Assembly (NCBI GenBank): GCA_963751105.1
Contig: CAVVTG010000002.1
Coordinates: 2,542,001-2,606,000, forward strand
Direction: 5' to 3'
DNA from: JACVRW01 sp963751105
GTDB lineage: Bacteria; Actinomycetota; Thermoleophilia; Solirubrobacterales; Thermoleophilaceae
Length of the DNA stretch: 64,000 nt
The first letter of the stretch is position 1. Each line of letters starts with the position of its first letter. Under the pieces are notes generated by a model that was not told the origin of the DNA, ran no database searches, and saw only the letters and a program-made list of their open reading frames with translations. The position numbers were made by a program, and so were the translations under genes. This document shows positions 19,602-27,333 of the stretch, in pieces.

Positions 19602-19938
19602 CTTCTTGCTCCTTCTGCTTGAGGTCGTCCAGTACGACATCCAGGGCCCGGAAGCGCTCCGACCAGGAGCGCTCGTAGTTGCTCACCCAGTCGTGGATGG
19701 GCTTGAGCGCGTGGCCGTTCAGCCGGTAGAGCCGCTGCCGGCCCTCCTCGCGCACCTCGACCGCCCCGACCTCCCGGAGCACCCGCAGGTGCTTCGACAC
19801 CTGCGGCTGCCCGAGCCCGGTGGCCCGGACGAGGTCGTTCACCGGCCGCTCGCCGGCCACCAGGACGTCGAGGATCTCGCGCCGCCGGGGCTCGGCCACC
19901 GCGTTGAACGCGTCCGCCGTGGTTGCCGCTCTTGCCAT
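19582..19938 (-). CDS. ArsR family regulator paired with AHSA1-like protein
   Basis: A 118-residue winged-helix repressor: AEPRRREILDVLVAGERPVNDLV, the recognition helix GLGQPQVSKHLRVL and a beta-wing VREEGRQRLYRL. There is no cysteine metal site, as in the ArsR subgroup that partners SRPBCC proteins. I use ATG 19938 rather than GTG 19947 because a strong promoter ends 9 nt before it. AT-rich inverted sequence inside that promoter is a probable autoregulatory operator. Confidence 0.92.
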   Translation of the reverse strand: MARAATTADAFNAVAEPRRREILDVLVAGERPVNDLVRATGLGQPQVSKHLRVLREVGAVEVREEGRQRLYRLNGHALKPIHDWVSNYERSWSERFRALDVVLDDLKQKEQEDGRRDE

Positions 19939-19947
19939 GCGGGCCAC

Positions 19948-19975
19948 TTTATATATCTATATGGGTATATGTCAA
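19948..19975 (-). promoter_or_regulatory. Promoter/operator of the ArsR-AHSA1 operon
   Basis: Minus strand: -35 TTGACA (19970-19975), 16-nt spacer, -10 TATAAA (19948-19953), then 9 nt to ATG 19938. The spacer holds ATATA/TATAT half-sites (CATATACCCATATAGATATA) suited to ArsR binding. It is the most AT-rich patch I noticed in the window. Confidence 0.8.
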
Positions 19976-20688
19976 GCAGCGATGCCGACGGTCTGGGCCA
20001 CCTGAGCAGCGTTGCCGGGCGCCGGACCGCCGTCGCGGCCGATGAGCGTGTCCTCGAGACCGACGCGCACGTCGGCGCCCGCGGCGAGCCCGGCGTCGAC
20101 GACGGCCCAGCTGGCGCGGCCGTCGCCGTGCCACAGGCGCGGCCGTCCGAGTGCGGCCACGCGCTCGTCGATCGCACGGGCCAGGGCGACGGCCGACGCG
20201 TCGTCGTGCTCGTAGATGACCTCGACCAGCACGCGGTGCACCCTGGAGGCCCACGGGGCGGCGAGCAGCGCGTCCGCGTCATCGAGCGTGAAGATGCCGG
20301 CCTCGATCCCGATGTCCTGCTCCAGGAGCGCGCTGCCGAGCTCGACCGAGCCGTCCTCGGCCAGGTTCAGCGAGACGACGTCGGGCGGGCTCTTCCAGGC
20401 TCGGATGGCAGCAACCCGGTCAGCGGCATCGCCGAGCTCGATGTCCTCTTGGGTCGAACAGGAGACCTCGAGCTCGGGCGCCGCCGCGCGAATCGCAGCC
20501 ACCACGGCGTCGTGTGTCTCGGCGGCCAGGGACTCCACCCCGTCGGCCGGCCGGCGAGGGTGGAGGTGGACTGACCCGGCGCCCGCCCGCCGGCAGGCCA
20601 CCGCGTCGGCCACGAGCTGCTCGAGCGTGACTGGGACCTCCGGATGATCGGCCCGGCCGTAGGCGCCGTTCATCGCGCACTGGATCAT
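19972..20688 (-). CDS. BKACE (3-keto-5-aminohexanoate cleavage enzyme-like) family protein
   Basis: A 238-residue TIM-barrel protein of the beta-keto acid cleavage family, with the N-terminal NGAYGR, the metal-binding SVHLHPR strand, VSLNLAEDG, GIEAGIFT and RVGLEDTL. BKACE enzymes condense a beta-keto acid with acetyl-CoA to give acetoacetate and a new CoA ester. It is shorter than the 270-310 residues usual for the family. Its ATG overlaps the arsC stop (20685-20688), an unexpected link to the arsenic genes. Confidence 0.85.
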   Translation of the reverse strand: MIQCAMNGAYGRADHPEVPVTLEQLVADAVACRRAGAGSVHLHPRRPADGVESLAAETHDAVVAAIRAAAPELEVSCSTQEDIELGDAADRVAAIRAWKSPPDVVSLNLAEDGSVELGSALLEQDIGIEAGIFTLDDADALLAAPWASRVHRVLVEVIYEHDDASAVALARAIDERVAALGRPRLWHGDGRASWAVVDAGLAAGADVRVGLEDTLIGRDGGPAPGNAAQVAQTVGIAA

Positions 20689-21080
20689 CGGACGTCGAGC
20701 TCGGCCACCAGCGCGTCGACTCGGCGAGCGATCTCGTCGCGCGTGGCCCGGACGTCCTGGAGGGCGCGGCCCTTCGGGTCGGGGAGGTCCCAGTCGAGAT
20801 ACCGCTTCCCCGGCACGACCGGACACTCGTCGCCACAGCCCATGGTCACGACGATATCGGCGTTCTGAGCGAGCTCGGCGCTGAGGCGCCGGGGACGGCG
20901 GCCGGCGAGATCGATGCCGAGCTCGCCCATCACCGTCACGACCTCCGGATGGACTCGCTCGCCAGGCGCGGTGCCGGCGGACGCCGCGACGTGGCGACCG
21001 GCCGCCGCTCGCTCGAACAGGGCCTGGCTCATCTGCGAGCGCCCGGCGTTGTGGAGGCAGACGAACAGGACGCTGGCCAC
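20685..21080 (-). CDS. arsC: Arsenate reductase ArsC (low-molecular-weight phosphatase type)
   Basis: A 131-residue reductase with the P-loop CLHNAGRSQM, MGCGDECP and LDWDLPDPKG, typical of arsenate-mycothiol transferase or thioredoxin-linked ArsC. It converts arsenate to arsenite. Start GTG 21080 is chosen because it begins directly at the first beta strand (ASVLFVC) and lies 7 nt from a TACGCT -10 box. The longer ATG 21098 overlaps the promoter. Divergent from arsR. Confidence 0.93.
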   Translation of the reverse strand: MASVLFVCLHNAGRSQMSQALFERAAAGRHVAASAGTAPGERVHPEVVTVMGELGIDLAGRRPRRLSAELAQNADIVVTMGCGDECPVVPGKRYLDWDLPDPKGRALQDVRATRDEIARRVDALVAELDVR

Positions 21081-21087
21081 GTCCGTG

Positions 21088-21127
21088 AGCGTATACATTG
21101 ACAAACGTCACTGCAATGGCCTAGGTT
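21088..21127. promoter_or_regulatory. Divergent ars promoters with ArsR operator
   Basis: Minus strand for arsC: TTGCAG (21111-21116), 17-nt spacer, TACGCT (21088-21093), 7 nt to GTG 21080. Plus strand for arsR: TTGACA (21098-21103), 18-nt spacer, TAGGTT (21122-21127), 9 nt to ATG 21137. The inverted repeat TGAC-AAAC-GTCA (21099-21110) lies in the arsC spacer and overlaps the arsR -35, so one ArsR dimer could silence both directions. Confidence 0.78.
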
Positions 21128-21136
21128 GGTGAATCG

Positions 21137-21490
21137 ATGAGCATCGATCTGGAGCTCACCCCGAAGGTCAAGCGGCCGGCGGGCCAGACGTGCTGCGAGC
21201 CGCTGGTGCATCCCGACGTCGAGGGCGATCACGCCGCCGGGCTGGCCGCGGTGGCCAAGGCGCTGGGCGACCCGATTCGCATCCAGCTCGTGGACGTCCT
21301 GCGCAAACACGCCGGCAAGGTGTGCGTGTGCGAGCTGGTCCCGCTCTTCGACGTCGGCCAGCCCACGGTCTCGCACCATCTCCGGGTCCTGCGCGACGCG
21401 GGTCTCGTCGACTCCGAGCGCCGCGGACTCTGGGTCTACTACTACGTCCGTCCCGACGCGTTCCGCGAGCTGTCGGCATGGCTGGCTTGA
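21137..21490 (+). CDS. arsR: Arsenite-responsive repressor ArsR
   Basis: A 117-residue ArsR/SmtB winged helix: ALGDPIRIQLVDVLRKH, the recognition helix DVGQPTVSHHLRVLRDAGL and wing RRGLWVYYYV. It has a CxC pair in KVCVCEL and an N-terminal CC pair (QTCCEP), candidates for As(III) coordination. It should repress arsC and itself until arsenite binds. ATG 21137 is 9 nt after the -10 box. Its end overlaps arsM by 13 bp. Confidence 0.93.
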   Translation: MSIDLELTPKVKRPAGQTCCEPLVHPDVEGDHAAGLAAVAKALGDPIRIQLVDVLRKHAGKVCVCELVPLFDVGQPTVSHHLRVLRDAGLVDSERRGLWVYYYVRPDAFRELSAWLA

Positions 21491-22335
21491 GCGAGAACCC
21501 CGAGCTGCTGCGCGACGCCGTCCGCCGGCGCTACGCCGACGCCGCCGCTGGAGTCGAGGACGGCGCGAGCGCAGCGTGCTGCCGGGCGGATGGCTGCGGG
21601 CCCGGTGCGTTCGGAGCGGAGCTCTATGCAGCGGACGATCTGACGGCGACACCCGGCACGGCGGCGCTGGCGAGCCTGGGCTGCGGCAACCCCACCGCCG
21701 TCGCCGAGCTGCACGCCGGAGAGACCGTCCTCGACCTCGGGTCGGGCGGCGGGCTCGACGTCCTGCTCTCCGCACGCCGCGTGGGCCCGACCGGAATGGC
21801 CTACGGCCTCGACATGACCGACGAGATGCTCGAGCTCGCACGGCGCAATCAGGCCGAAGCGGGCCTGACGAACGTCGAGTGGCTCAAGGGTCACATCGAG
21901 GCCATCCCCCTCCCCGACGCCAGCGTCGACGTGGTCATCTCGAACTGCGTCATCAACCTCTCCGCCGACAAGTCCGCGGTGCTGCGCGAGGCCGCTCGAG
22001 TGCTCAGGCCGGGTGGGCGCCTCGCCGTCACCGACGTCATCGCCGACCCCGGCATGGACGACGCCATGCGGACCGACATGCAGGCCTTCACCGGCTGCAT
22101 CGCCGGCGCGCTCACCCGCCGGCAGTTCGAGGACGCCTTGGCCGACGCCGGCCTCATCGAGGTGGAGATCCGTGAGACCCATCGGGTCCACGCGCACGCC
22201 GGATCGGCGATCGTACGGGCCCAGAAGACCTCGAGCTGTTGCGGCCAGACCGAAAAAGCGGCCTGCTGTCAGCCGGCCGACAAACAGGACTGCTGCGGTG
22301 CAACGGCGCATGCGTCGGACTGTGGGTGTCGATAG
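21478..22335 (+). CDS. arsM: Arsenite S-adenosylmethionine methyltransferase ArsM
   Basis: A 285-residue SAM methyltransferase: motif I VLDLGSGGGLDVLLSA, GLDMTDEMLELAR, ISNCVINLSADK and TGCIAGAL. Cysteines at the expected As(III)-binding positions are visible (CC near 36, Cys near 157 and 207). It methylates arsenite to methylated, partly volatile species. The last 35 residues carry four extra cysteine clusters (CCG, CC, CC, CGC), a metallothionein-like tail that could hold arsenite. Translationally coupled to arsR. Confidence 0.94.
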   Translation: MAGLSENPELLRDAVRRRYADAAAGVEDGASAACCRADGCGPGAFGAELYAADDLTATPGTAALASLGCGNPTAVAELHAGETVLDLGSGGGLDVLLSARRVGPTGMAYGLDMTDEMLELARRNQAEAGLTNVEWLKGHIEAIPLPDASVDVVISNCVINLSADKSAVLREAARVLRPGGRLAVTDVIADPGMDDAMRTDMQAFTGCIAGALTRRQFEDALADAGLIEVEIRETHRVHAHAGSAIVRAQKTSSCCGQTEKAACCQPADKQDCCGATAHASDCGCR

Positions 22336-22823
22336 TCGAGCTGCGCGCCGCACTCCCCGACGATGCACGGTGGCTGAACGGGTTACGGGCGCACCCCGCC
22401 ACAGCGGAGTACCTCGCCGTCTCCGCCGAGGGAGAAGCAGAGTTGCGCGCCGAGCTCGCCGCGCCCGCGGACCACGCCGGCTGGCTCGTGGCGACGCGAG
22501 GCGGGCACCGGCTGGCGGCGCTGAGCTGGGCGCTGGTGAACCGGCGGTCGCACATCGCCGAGCTCTCGCATGTGATCGTCGATCCCGACCGGAGGGGTCA
22601 GGGCATCGGAGCCGCGACCGTGCGCGCCGCCGCGCTACTGCTGGTCGAAACCCATGACGTCCACCGCGTGCAGCTCGAGGTCTACGGCGACAACCAGCCG
22701 GCCCAGCGCGCCTTCACACGTGCCGGATTCCAGCGGGAAGGCACGCGCCGCCAGGCCTACTGGCGCCGCGGCGCCTGGCAGGACGGCGTTCTCTATGGCG
22801 TCCTCGCCCACGAGCTCGACTGA
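22326..22823 (+). CDS. GNAT family N-acetyltransferase
   Basis: A 165-residue GNAT: HVIVDPDRRGQGIGAATV is the acetyl-CoA pyrophosphate loop, followed by VQLEVYGDNQPAQRAFTRAGF and a C-terminal ...DGVLYGVLAHEL strand. It acetylates an unknown amine or N-terminus. GTG 22326 overlaps the end of arsM by 10 bp, placing it third in the arsR-arsM operon; its role in arsenic resistance is unproven. Confidence 0.85.
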   Translation: MSIVELRAALPDDARWLNGLRAHPATAEYLAVSAEGEAELRAELAAPADHAGWLVATRGGHRLAALSWALVNRRSHIAELSHVIVDPDRRGQGIGAATVRAAALLLVETHDVHRVQLEVYGDNQPAQRAFTRAGFQREGTRRQAYWRRGAWQDGVLYGVLAHELD

Positions 22824-22848
22824 CACAGCTGCTCAACTTCCCCTCGCC

Positions 22849-23769
22849 TCACCACTCCGCGTGCAGCTCGGCGAGCGCGGGCAGCGGCGGCTGGGGTCCG
22901 GGGGCGGTGATCGCCGCGGTGCCGGCCGCGACCGCTGCCCCCGCGGCGTTCTCCAGCGTCAGGCCGGCGGCCAGCGCGGCGGCCAGGGCTCCCACGGCGG
23001 CGTCTCCGGCGCCGGTGGTGTCCACCACCTCGACCGACCGGGCCGGCAGCGATACGCAGTGGCCTCCGGAGGCGAGCAGCGCCCCGTCGGCCCCGAGCGT
23101 GGCCAGCACCGCGCGCGGCCCATGATCGAGCAGCCCGACCACGAGGTCGCGCTCCGGCTCACCGCCGTGCAGCCCCACACCTTCGGCGACGCCGCGCAGC
23201 TCGGGCGCGTTGACCACCAGAACGTCGAGGCGCTCGAGCAGAGGACCTGGCAGCTGAGCGTGAGGAGCCGCGTTCAGCACCAGCCGCGTGGCGTCGGGGA
23301 GCTCGCGGGCCGTGGCCTCCACGACTTCGACGGGGATCTCGAGCTGGCAGACGACCACGGCAGCATCACGCAGCAGATCCCGGTGACGGGAGATGTCGCC
23401 GGTGGAGAGCTTCGCGTTGGCGCCAGGGGCCACCACGATCGCGTTGTCGCCGTCGGGGGTGACTGTGATCAGGGCGCATCCGCTGGGCTCGCCCGCGGTG
23501 ACCTCCACGGCAGCAGTGTCGACTCCGGCGTCCCGCAGCGCCGTGAGCAGCAGGTCGGCGCGGGCGTCGTCTCCGACCCGGCCCACCATCGCGACGTCCG
23601 CCCCCACTCGCGCGGCTGCGACCGCCTGGTTCGCGCCCTTGCCGCCTGCTCGCTCCACGAGGGCCGAGCCCAGCACCGTCTCACCCGCCTGAGGCCGGTT
23701 CTCCACCGCCACCGCGAGGTCGGCGTTCAGCGATCCCACGACGGCCACGTGGCCGCCGGAGCGGAGCAT
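22849..23769 (-). CDS. rbsK: Ribokinase (PfkB family)
   Basis: A 306-residue sugar kinase with the N-terminal GSLNADL, the ribokinase GGKGANQAVAAARVG motif and the C-terminal DTTGAGDAAVGALA anion hole/catalytic Asp. It phosphorylates D-ribose to ribose-5-phosphate; ribose specificity is by family resemblance. Convergent with the GNAT gene and divergent from the cNMP-binding oxidoreductase gene. Confidence 0.9.
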   Translation of the reverse strand: MLRSGGHVAVVGSLNADLAVAVENRPQAGETVLGSALVERAGGKGANQAVAAARVGADVAMVGRVGDDARADLLLTALRDAGVDTAAVEVTAGEPSGCALITVTPDGDNAIVVAPGANAKLSTGDISRHRDLLRDAAVVVCQLEIPVEVVEATARELPDATRLVLNAAPHAQLPGPLLERLDVLVVNAPELRGVAEGVGLHGGEPERDLVVGLLDHGPRAVLATLGADGALLASGGHCVSLPARSVEVVDTTGAGDAAVGALAAALAAGLTLENAAGAAVAAGTAAITAPGPQPPLPALAELHAEW

Positions 23770-23867
23770 CAGGGGTCTTCTCCGCGTTCTCCCACCACCT
23801 AGCCCTGGTGCATGATGAACAAGTGCTGGGCCACGCGCAGAACTGGGGGCGCAAGTACACTTCTGCG

Positions 23868-25475
23868 GTGGCGCGCCCCTTCAGCCCCGTCCTTTCAGAC
23901 GCTCAGCTGGCGGTTCTCGCCGAGCACGGTGAGGAGCGCACCGCCGAGGTCGGCGACGTTCTCTTCCGGGTCGGCGACAAGCGCTATCCGTTCATGGCCA
24001 TCCTCGAAGGGGAGGCGGCCATTCAGGACGCGTCCGGAGCGGAGGTCGTGCGTCACGGAGCGTCCGGATTCGTGGGTGAGATGAACCTGCTGTCGGGGCA
24101 GACGGTGTTCCTCAACGCGGTGGTCACGAAGCCCATGCGCTACATCGCCGTCGACCGCGACGTCCTGAAACCGCTGCTGTTCGAAAACGCGTCGCTCGCC
24201 GATCTGCTGCTGTCGACCTTCATGAGCCGGCGCGAGCTGCTGCAGCAGCGTCAGGGCGTGGGTGTGGAGATCGTCGGCCCGGCCTCCTCGGCGCAGACGC
24301 GAGGGATGGTGGAGTGGGCCCGGCGCAACCGGCTGCCGCACAACTGGCGCGACCCCGAGCACTCGGACGACCCCGAGATCTCCACTCTGGTCGAACGGGC
24401 TCGAGCCCGACAGCTGCCGTTGGTGCGCCTCCCGGGGGGGGACGATCTGCTCAATCCCTCCAACGGAGAGCTCTCGCGGGCGCTCGGCATCGGCCTGGAG
24501 CTGCAGCCACGCGAGGAGGTCGATCTCCTCGTCATCGGAGGCGGCCCGGCGGGCCTCGGCGCCGCGGTCTACGGCGCCTCCGAGGGCCTCGACACGCTCG
24601 TGGTGGAGAGCACCGCGCTCGGCGGCCAGGCCGGCGCCTCACGACGGATCGAGAACTATCTGGGCTTCCCGGCCGGCATCACCGGCAACGAGCTCACCAG
24701 CCGAGCCGTCACGCAGGCGCGCAAGTTCAACTCGCGGACCGCCACGCCGTACCGCGCTCTCGCGCTCGAGCCCGGCGCCGAGCGTCACGTGGTGAAGCTC
24801 GAGAGCGACCGCGAGGTCTCGGCCCGCGCCGTGGTCCTGGCCACCGGCGCCGAATACCGCCGGCTGCCGGTGGAGGGACTCGAGGAGTACGAGGGCCTCA
24901 GCATCTTCTATGCCGCCGGGCCGCCCGAGGCGCAGCGCTGCAGCGCCACCCGAGTGGGAGTGGTGGGTGGCGGCAACTCCGCCGGCCAGGCCGCTGTGTG
25001 GCTGGCCCGCGGCGGAGCGCTCGTGACCCTGCTCCACCGCCGGAGCGACATAAGCGAAACGATGTCCGACTACCTGATCGGCGAGCTCGATCGGCACGGC
25101 GTGTCGGTGCGCGACCGCAGCGAGGTCGCCGAGCTGCACGGTTCCGGCGGAGAGCTCGAGGCGGTCACGCTGGCCGACGGCGAACGCGTGCCGCTCGGCT
25201 TCCTCTTTCTGTTCCTGGGTGCGGCGCCGTGCACGGACTGGCTGGGCGACACGGTCGCGCGCGACGGCCACGGCTTCATTCTCACGGGATCCGACGCGGG
25301 CGCGGAGGGATTGCTCGAGACGAGCGTCCCGGGGGTCTACGCCGCGGGCGACGTGCGCTCGGGCTCGGTCAAGCGCTGCGCCACGGCGGTCGGCGAAGGC
25401 GCGATGGTGGTGCGCTTCGTGCACGAGCGCATCGCGGGCGCCTCGGAGGCGCCGCCGGTTCCCGCCGGTCGCTGA
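23868..25475 (+). CDS. cNMP-binding domain fused to thioredoxin-reductase-like FAD oxidoreductase
   Basis: A 535-residue protein. The N-terminus (about 1-120) is a cyclic-nucleotide-binding fold (EVGDVLFRVGD, GFVGEMNLLSG, AVDRDVL). A linker region follows that may be a glutaredoxin-like fold. The C-terminal two thirds is a thioredoxin-reductase-like flavoenzyme (VIGGGPAGLGAAVYGASEG, VVGGGNSAGQAAVWLARGG, GVYAAGDVRSGSVKR). The redox CxxC of true thioredoxin reductases is replaced by AAGPPEAQRC, so it uses another acceptor. GTG 23868 is chosen because TACACT (23856-23861) lies 6 nt upstream; GTG 23808 is the longer alternative. Confidence 0.88.
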   Translation: MARPFSPVLSDAQLAVLAEHGEERTAEVGDVLFRVGDKRYPFMAILEGEAAIQDASGAEVVRHGASGFVGEMNLLSGQTVFLNAVVTKPMRYIAVDRDVLKPLLFENASLADLLLSTFMSRRELLQQRQGVGVEIVGPASSAQTRGMVEWARRNRLPHNWRDPEHSDDPEISTLVERARARQLPLVRLPGGDDLLNPSNGELSRALGIGLELQPREEVDLLVIGGGPAGLGAAVYGASEGLDTLVVESTALGGQAGASRRIENYLGFPAGITGNELTSRAVTQARKFNSRTATPYRALALEPGAERHVVKLESDREVSARAVVLATGAEYRRLPVEGLEEYEGLSIFYAAGPPEAQRCSATRVGVVGGGNSAGQAAVWLARGGALVTLLHRRSDISETMSDYLIGELDRHGVSVRDRSEVAELHGSGGELEAVTLADGERVPLGFLFLFLGAAPCTDWLGDTVARDGHGFILTGSDAGAEGLLETSVPGVYAAGDVRSGSVKRCATAVGEGAMVVRFVHERIAGASEAPPVPAGR

Positions 25476-25481
25476 GCGGCG

Positions 25482-25500
25482 GCCCGCGCGGCTCGCGGGC
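25482..25500 (+). terminator. Hairpin after the cNMP/TrxR gene
   Basis: GCCCGCG (25482-25488), loop CGGCT, CGCGGGC (25494-25500), 7 nt after the stop. There is no U tract, which is common in GC-rich actinobacteria. Confidence 0.5.
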
Positions 25501-25543
25501 GCATCGGGGCAATTCCCTATTCCTTAGCGGCGCTCGGAGCGGG

Positions 25544-25928
25544 ATGCTTCGCAGCATGGCCGCGAGCGGAGTGGGAGCAGGAGTAGACCGCGGCGGCTAC
25601 GGCAGCGCCCCTGCGGACCGTCCGGATTTCCACCGCGGCCCCCGTGCTCCCCTTGCCTGGCTGAGCGGGGCCGCAGCGCTGCTGGCGTTCGCAGCTCGCT
25701 CCTACAAGGTCGAGGGCAATCTCGCCCTCAGAGGGCGCACCGCCCGCGAGCGCGAGGTCCTCCACCTGATCGCTCGCGGGTACCTCTACAAGGAGGTCGG
25801 ACAGGAGCTGGGCATTTCGCCCAAGACCGTGGAGCACCACGTGTCGGCGGTCCTGCGCAAGCTGCAGCTCTCCCAACCGCCACCAGCTCAGCCGCTGGGC
25901 GGCCGAGCGGCGGCTGCTCGGCCCGTAG
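25544..25928 (+). pseudogene. LuxR-type HTH protein with one-base frameshift near its end
   Basis: From ATG 25544 the frame encodes a short Gly/Pro-rich N-terminus, a hydrophobic stretch (LSGAAALLAFAARS) and a LuxR/GerE HTH (LRGRTAREREVLHLIARGY, ISPKTVEHHVSAVLRKLQLS). Directly after LQLS the frame turns into nonsense to 26008. In the next frame the sequence reads NRHQLSRWAAERRL followed by TAG at 25926-25928, the usual LuxR ending. One extra C in the CCC run at 25872-25874 explains this. It is either a sequencing/assembly error or a recent disabling mutation; the HTH itself is intact. Confidence 0.8.
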
Positions 25929-26004
25929 CGCCATGTGTCCGTTTCGTTCAAGACAGACTCTCGCCCCGAGCGCTTGGATGGTCTCATCCAACGAAGGAGC
26001 CACA

Positions 26005-26421
26005 ATGAACATCCTGTTTGTCGCGAGCGTCAGCGTCATCGCTGCCGACCCGCCCGAAAGCCGGAACCTCTACGTGGGCGCGCTCGGACTGCCGCTGAAG
26101 CGCCACGAGGGCGACGAGTACTACTCGAGTGAGGAGGTGGGCGGCTCGAAGCACTTCGGCGTGTGGCCGCTGACCCAAGCCGCACAGGCCTGCTTCGGCA
26201 CCGACGACTGGCCCGCGGACCGCACCATTCCCCAGGTGAGCCTGGAGTTCGAGGTGGAGGACGCCGACGCCGTCGCAGCCGCGGCAGAGGAGCTTGCCGG
26301 CCAGGGCTTCGAGCTGCTCCACCCCATCCGTACCGAGCCGTGGGGACAGACGATCACGAGGCTGCTCTCGCGGGAAGGGTCGATCGTCGGGATCTCCTAT
26401 GCGCCCTCGCTACACGACTGA
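26005..26421 (+). CDS. VOC (glyoxalase/bleomycin resistance) family protein
   Basis: A 138-residue protein with the two beta-alpha-beta-beta-beta modules of the vicinal oxygen chelate superfamily: NLYVGALGLPL at the first helix, LEFEVEDADAVAAAAEEL in the second module, and a closing SREGSIVGISYAP. Substrate unknown. ATG 26005 is preceded by a good AAGGAG site (25994-25999). Its end overlaps the convergent small gene by 12 bp. Confidence 0.83.
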   Translation: MNILFVASVSVIAADPPESRNLYVGALGLPLKRHEGDEYYSSEEVGGSKHFGVWPLTQAAQACFGTDDWPADRTIPQVSLEFEVEDADAVAAAAEELAGQGFELLHPIRTEPWGQTITRLLSREGSIVGISYAPSLHD

Positions 26422-26667
26422 TCCCGGCCGCCTCTCGTTGACCACCTCCAGATCGACCACACGCAGGTGCTTGACCTCGAGATCGTCGATCACCAGTCGA
26501 GCGATGGCCCCGCGCCCGATCGACAGTCGTCCGATGGCCAGCGCGCCGATGGCCACCGCGCCGAGGGCCGTCGCTCCAACCGCAAGTGCGGCGACGGCCG
26601 TGGGTGCGCGCAGCGATGGACCGTGCGTCTTCAGGGCGGGCGCCCTTCGTTCTGTGCTCCTGAGCAT
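26410..26667 (-). CDS. Small protein with repeated AIG-type beta motif
   Basis: An 85-residue protein with imperfect five-residue repeats (VGATA, LGAVA, IGALA, IGRLS, IGRGA, IARLV, IDDLE). These are reminiscent of pentapeptide-repeat or short beta-helix sequences and flow into LEVKHLRVVDLEVV. It starts MLRSTERRAPALKTHGPSL at ATG 26667 with an AAAGGA site. The N-terminus is basic and the repeat hydrophobic, so membrane association is possible. I recognise it as a recurring actinobacterial type without known function. Confidence 0.65.
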   Translation of the reverse strand: MLRSTERRAPALKTHGPSLRAPTAVAALAVGATALGAVAIGALAIGRLSIGRGAIARLVIDDLEVKHLRVVDLEVVNERRPGSVV

Positions 26668-26771
26668 GGTGTCCTTTCTGCGTTCGGCTGGTCGAAGTGC
26701 GCTGTGTCGATTATCCGCGTGCCCATTCGACGTCCGGGTAGAACCATCCGGACCACGACGAGGAGACAGAA

Positions 26772-27320
26772 GTGGGAGCAATCCACGTACACGAGTTCAT
26801 GAGCCTCGACGGCGTGATCGACGCGCCGACGTGGACGTTCGACTACGGCTTCGATCCGCAGATGGGAGAGGCCATCGGCGCGGTCACCGAGCGGTGCCGC
26901 GGGATCCTGCTCGGCCGCACGACCTATGAGATGTTCGAGCCGTCGTGGTCGACCCGAACGGTGGAGGACGACCCGGGGGCTCCGTTCTTCAACGACACCA
27001 CCAAGTACGTCGTGTCCGCCACGCTCACCGAGGCCACGTGGAGGAACTCGCAGATCGTCGGGCCCTACGACCCCGAAACGATCCGCGGCCTCAAGAGCGA
27101 GGTCGACGGCGACCTCTACGTGAGCGGCAGCGGCACGCTGGTCCGAGCGATGCTCGCCGACGGCCTGGTCGACGAGCTGCACACGTTCGTCTTCCCGCTC
27201 ACCCTCGGGTCCGGTCCCCGGCTCTTCCCCGACGGCGCCGCACCCGGCAAGCATTCGCTCGCCGCGTGCGAGTCGTACGAGAACGGTGTCGTCTACCTGG
27301 CCTACCGGCCCAGCGCGTGA
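26772..27320 (+). CDS. Dihydrofolate reductase family protein (RibD C-terminal-like) 1
   Basis: A 182-residue protein: N-terminal HEFMSLDGVIDAP, GILLGRTTYEMF, LYVSGSGTLVRAMLADGLVDELHTFVFPLTLGSGPRLF. This is the standard architecture of DHFR/RibD-C NADPH reductases. The substrate is not known for this branch. GTG 26772 has a GAGGAGA ribosome-binding site. It is one of three such genes in the window (with 29034 and 46044). Confidence 0.88.
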   Translation: MGAIHVHEFMSLDGVIDAPTWTFDYGFDPQMGEAIGAVTERCRGILLGRTTYEMFEPSWSTRTVEDDPGAPFFNDTTKYVVSATLTEATWRNSQIVGPYDPETIRGLKSEVDGDLYVSGSGTLVRAMLADGLVDELHTFVFPLTLGSGPRLFPDGAAPGKHSLAACESYENGVVYLAYRPSA

Positions 27321-27333
27321 CGGCGCAAGGGTG

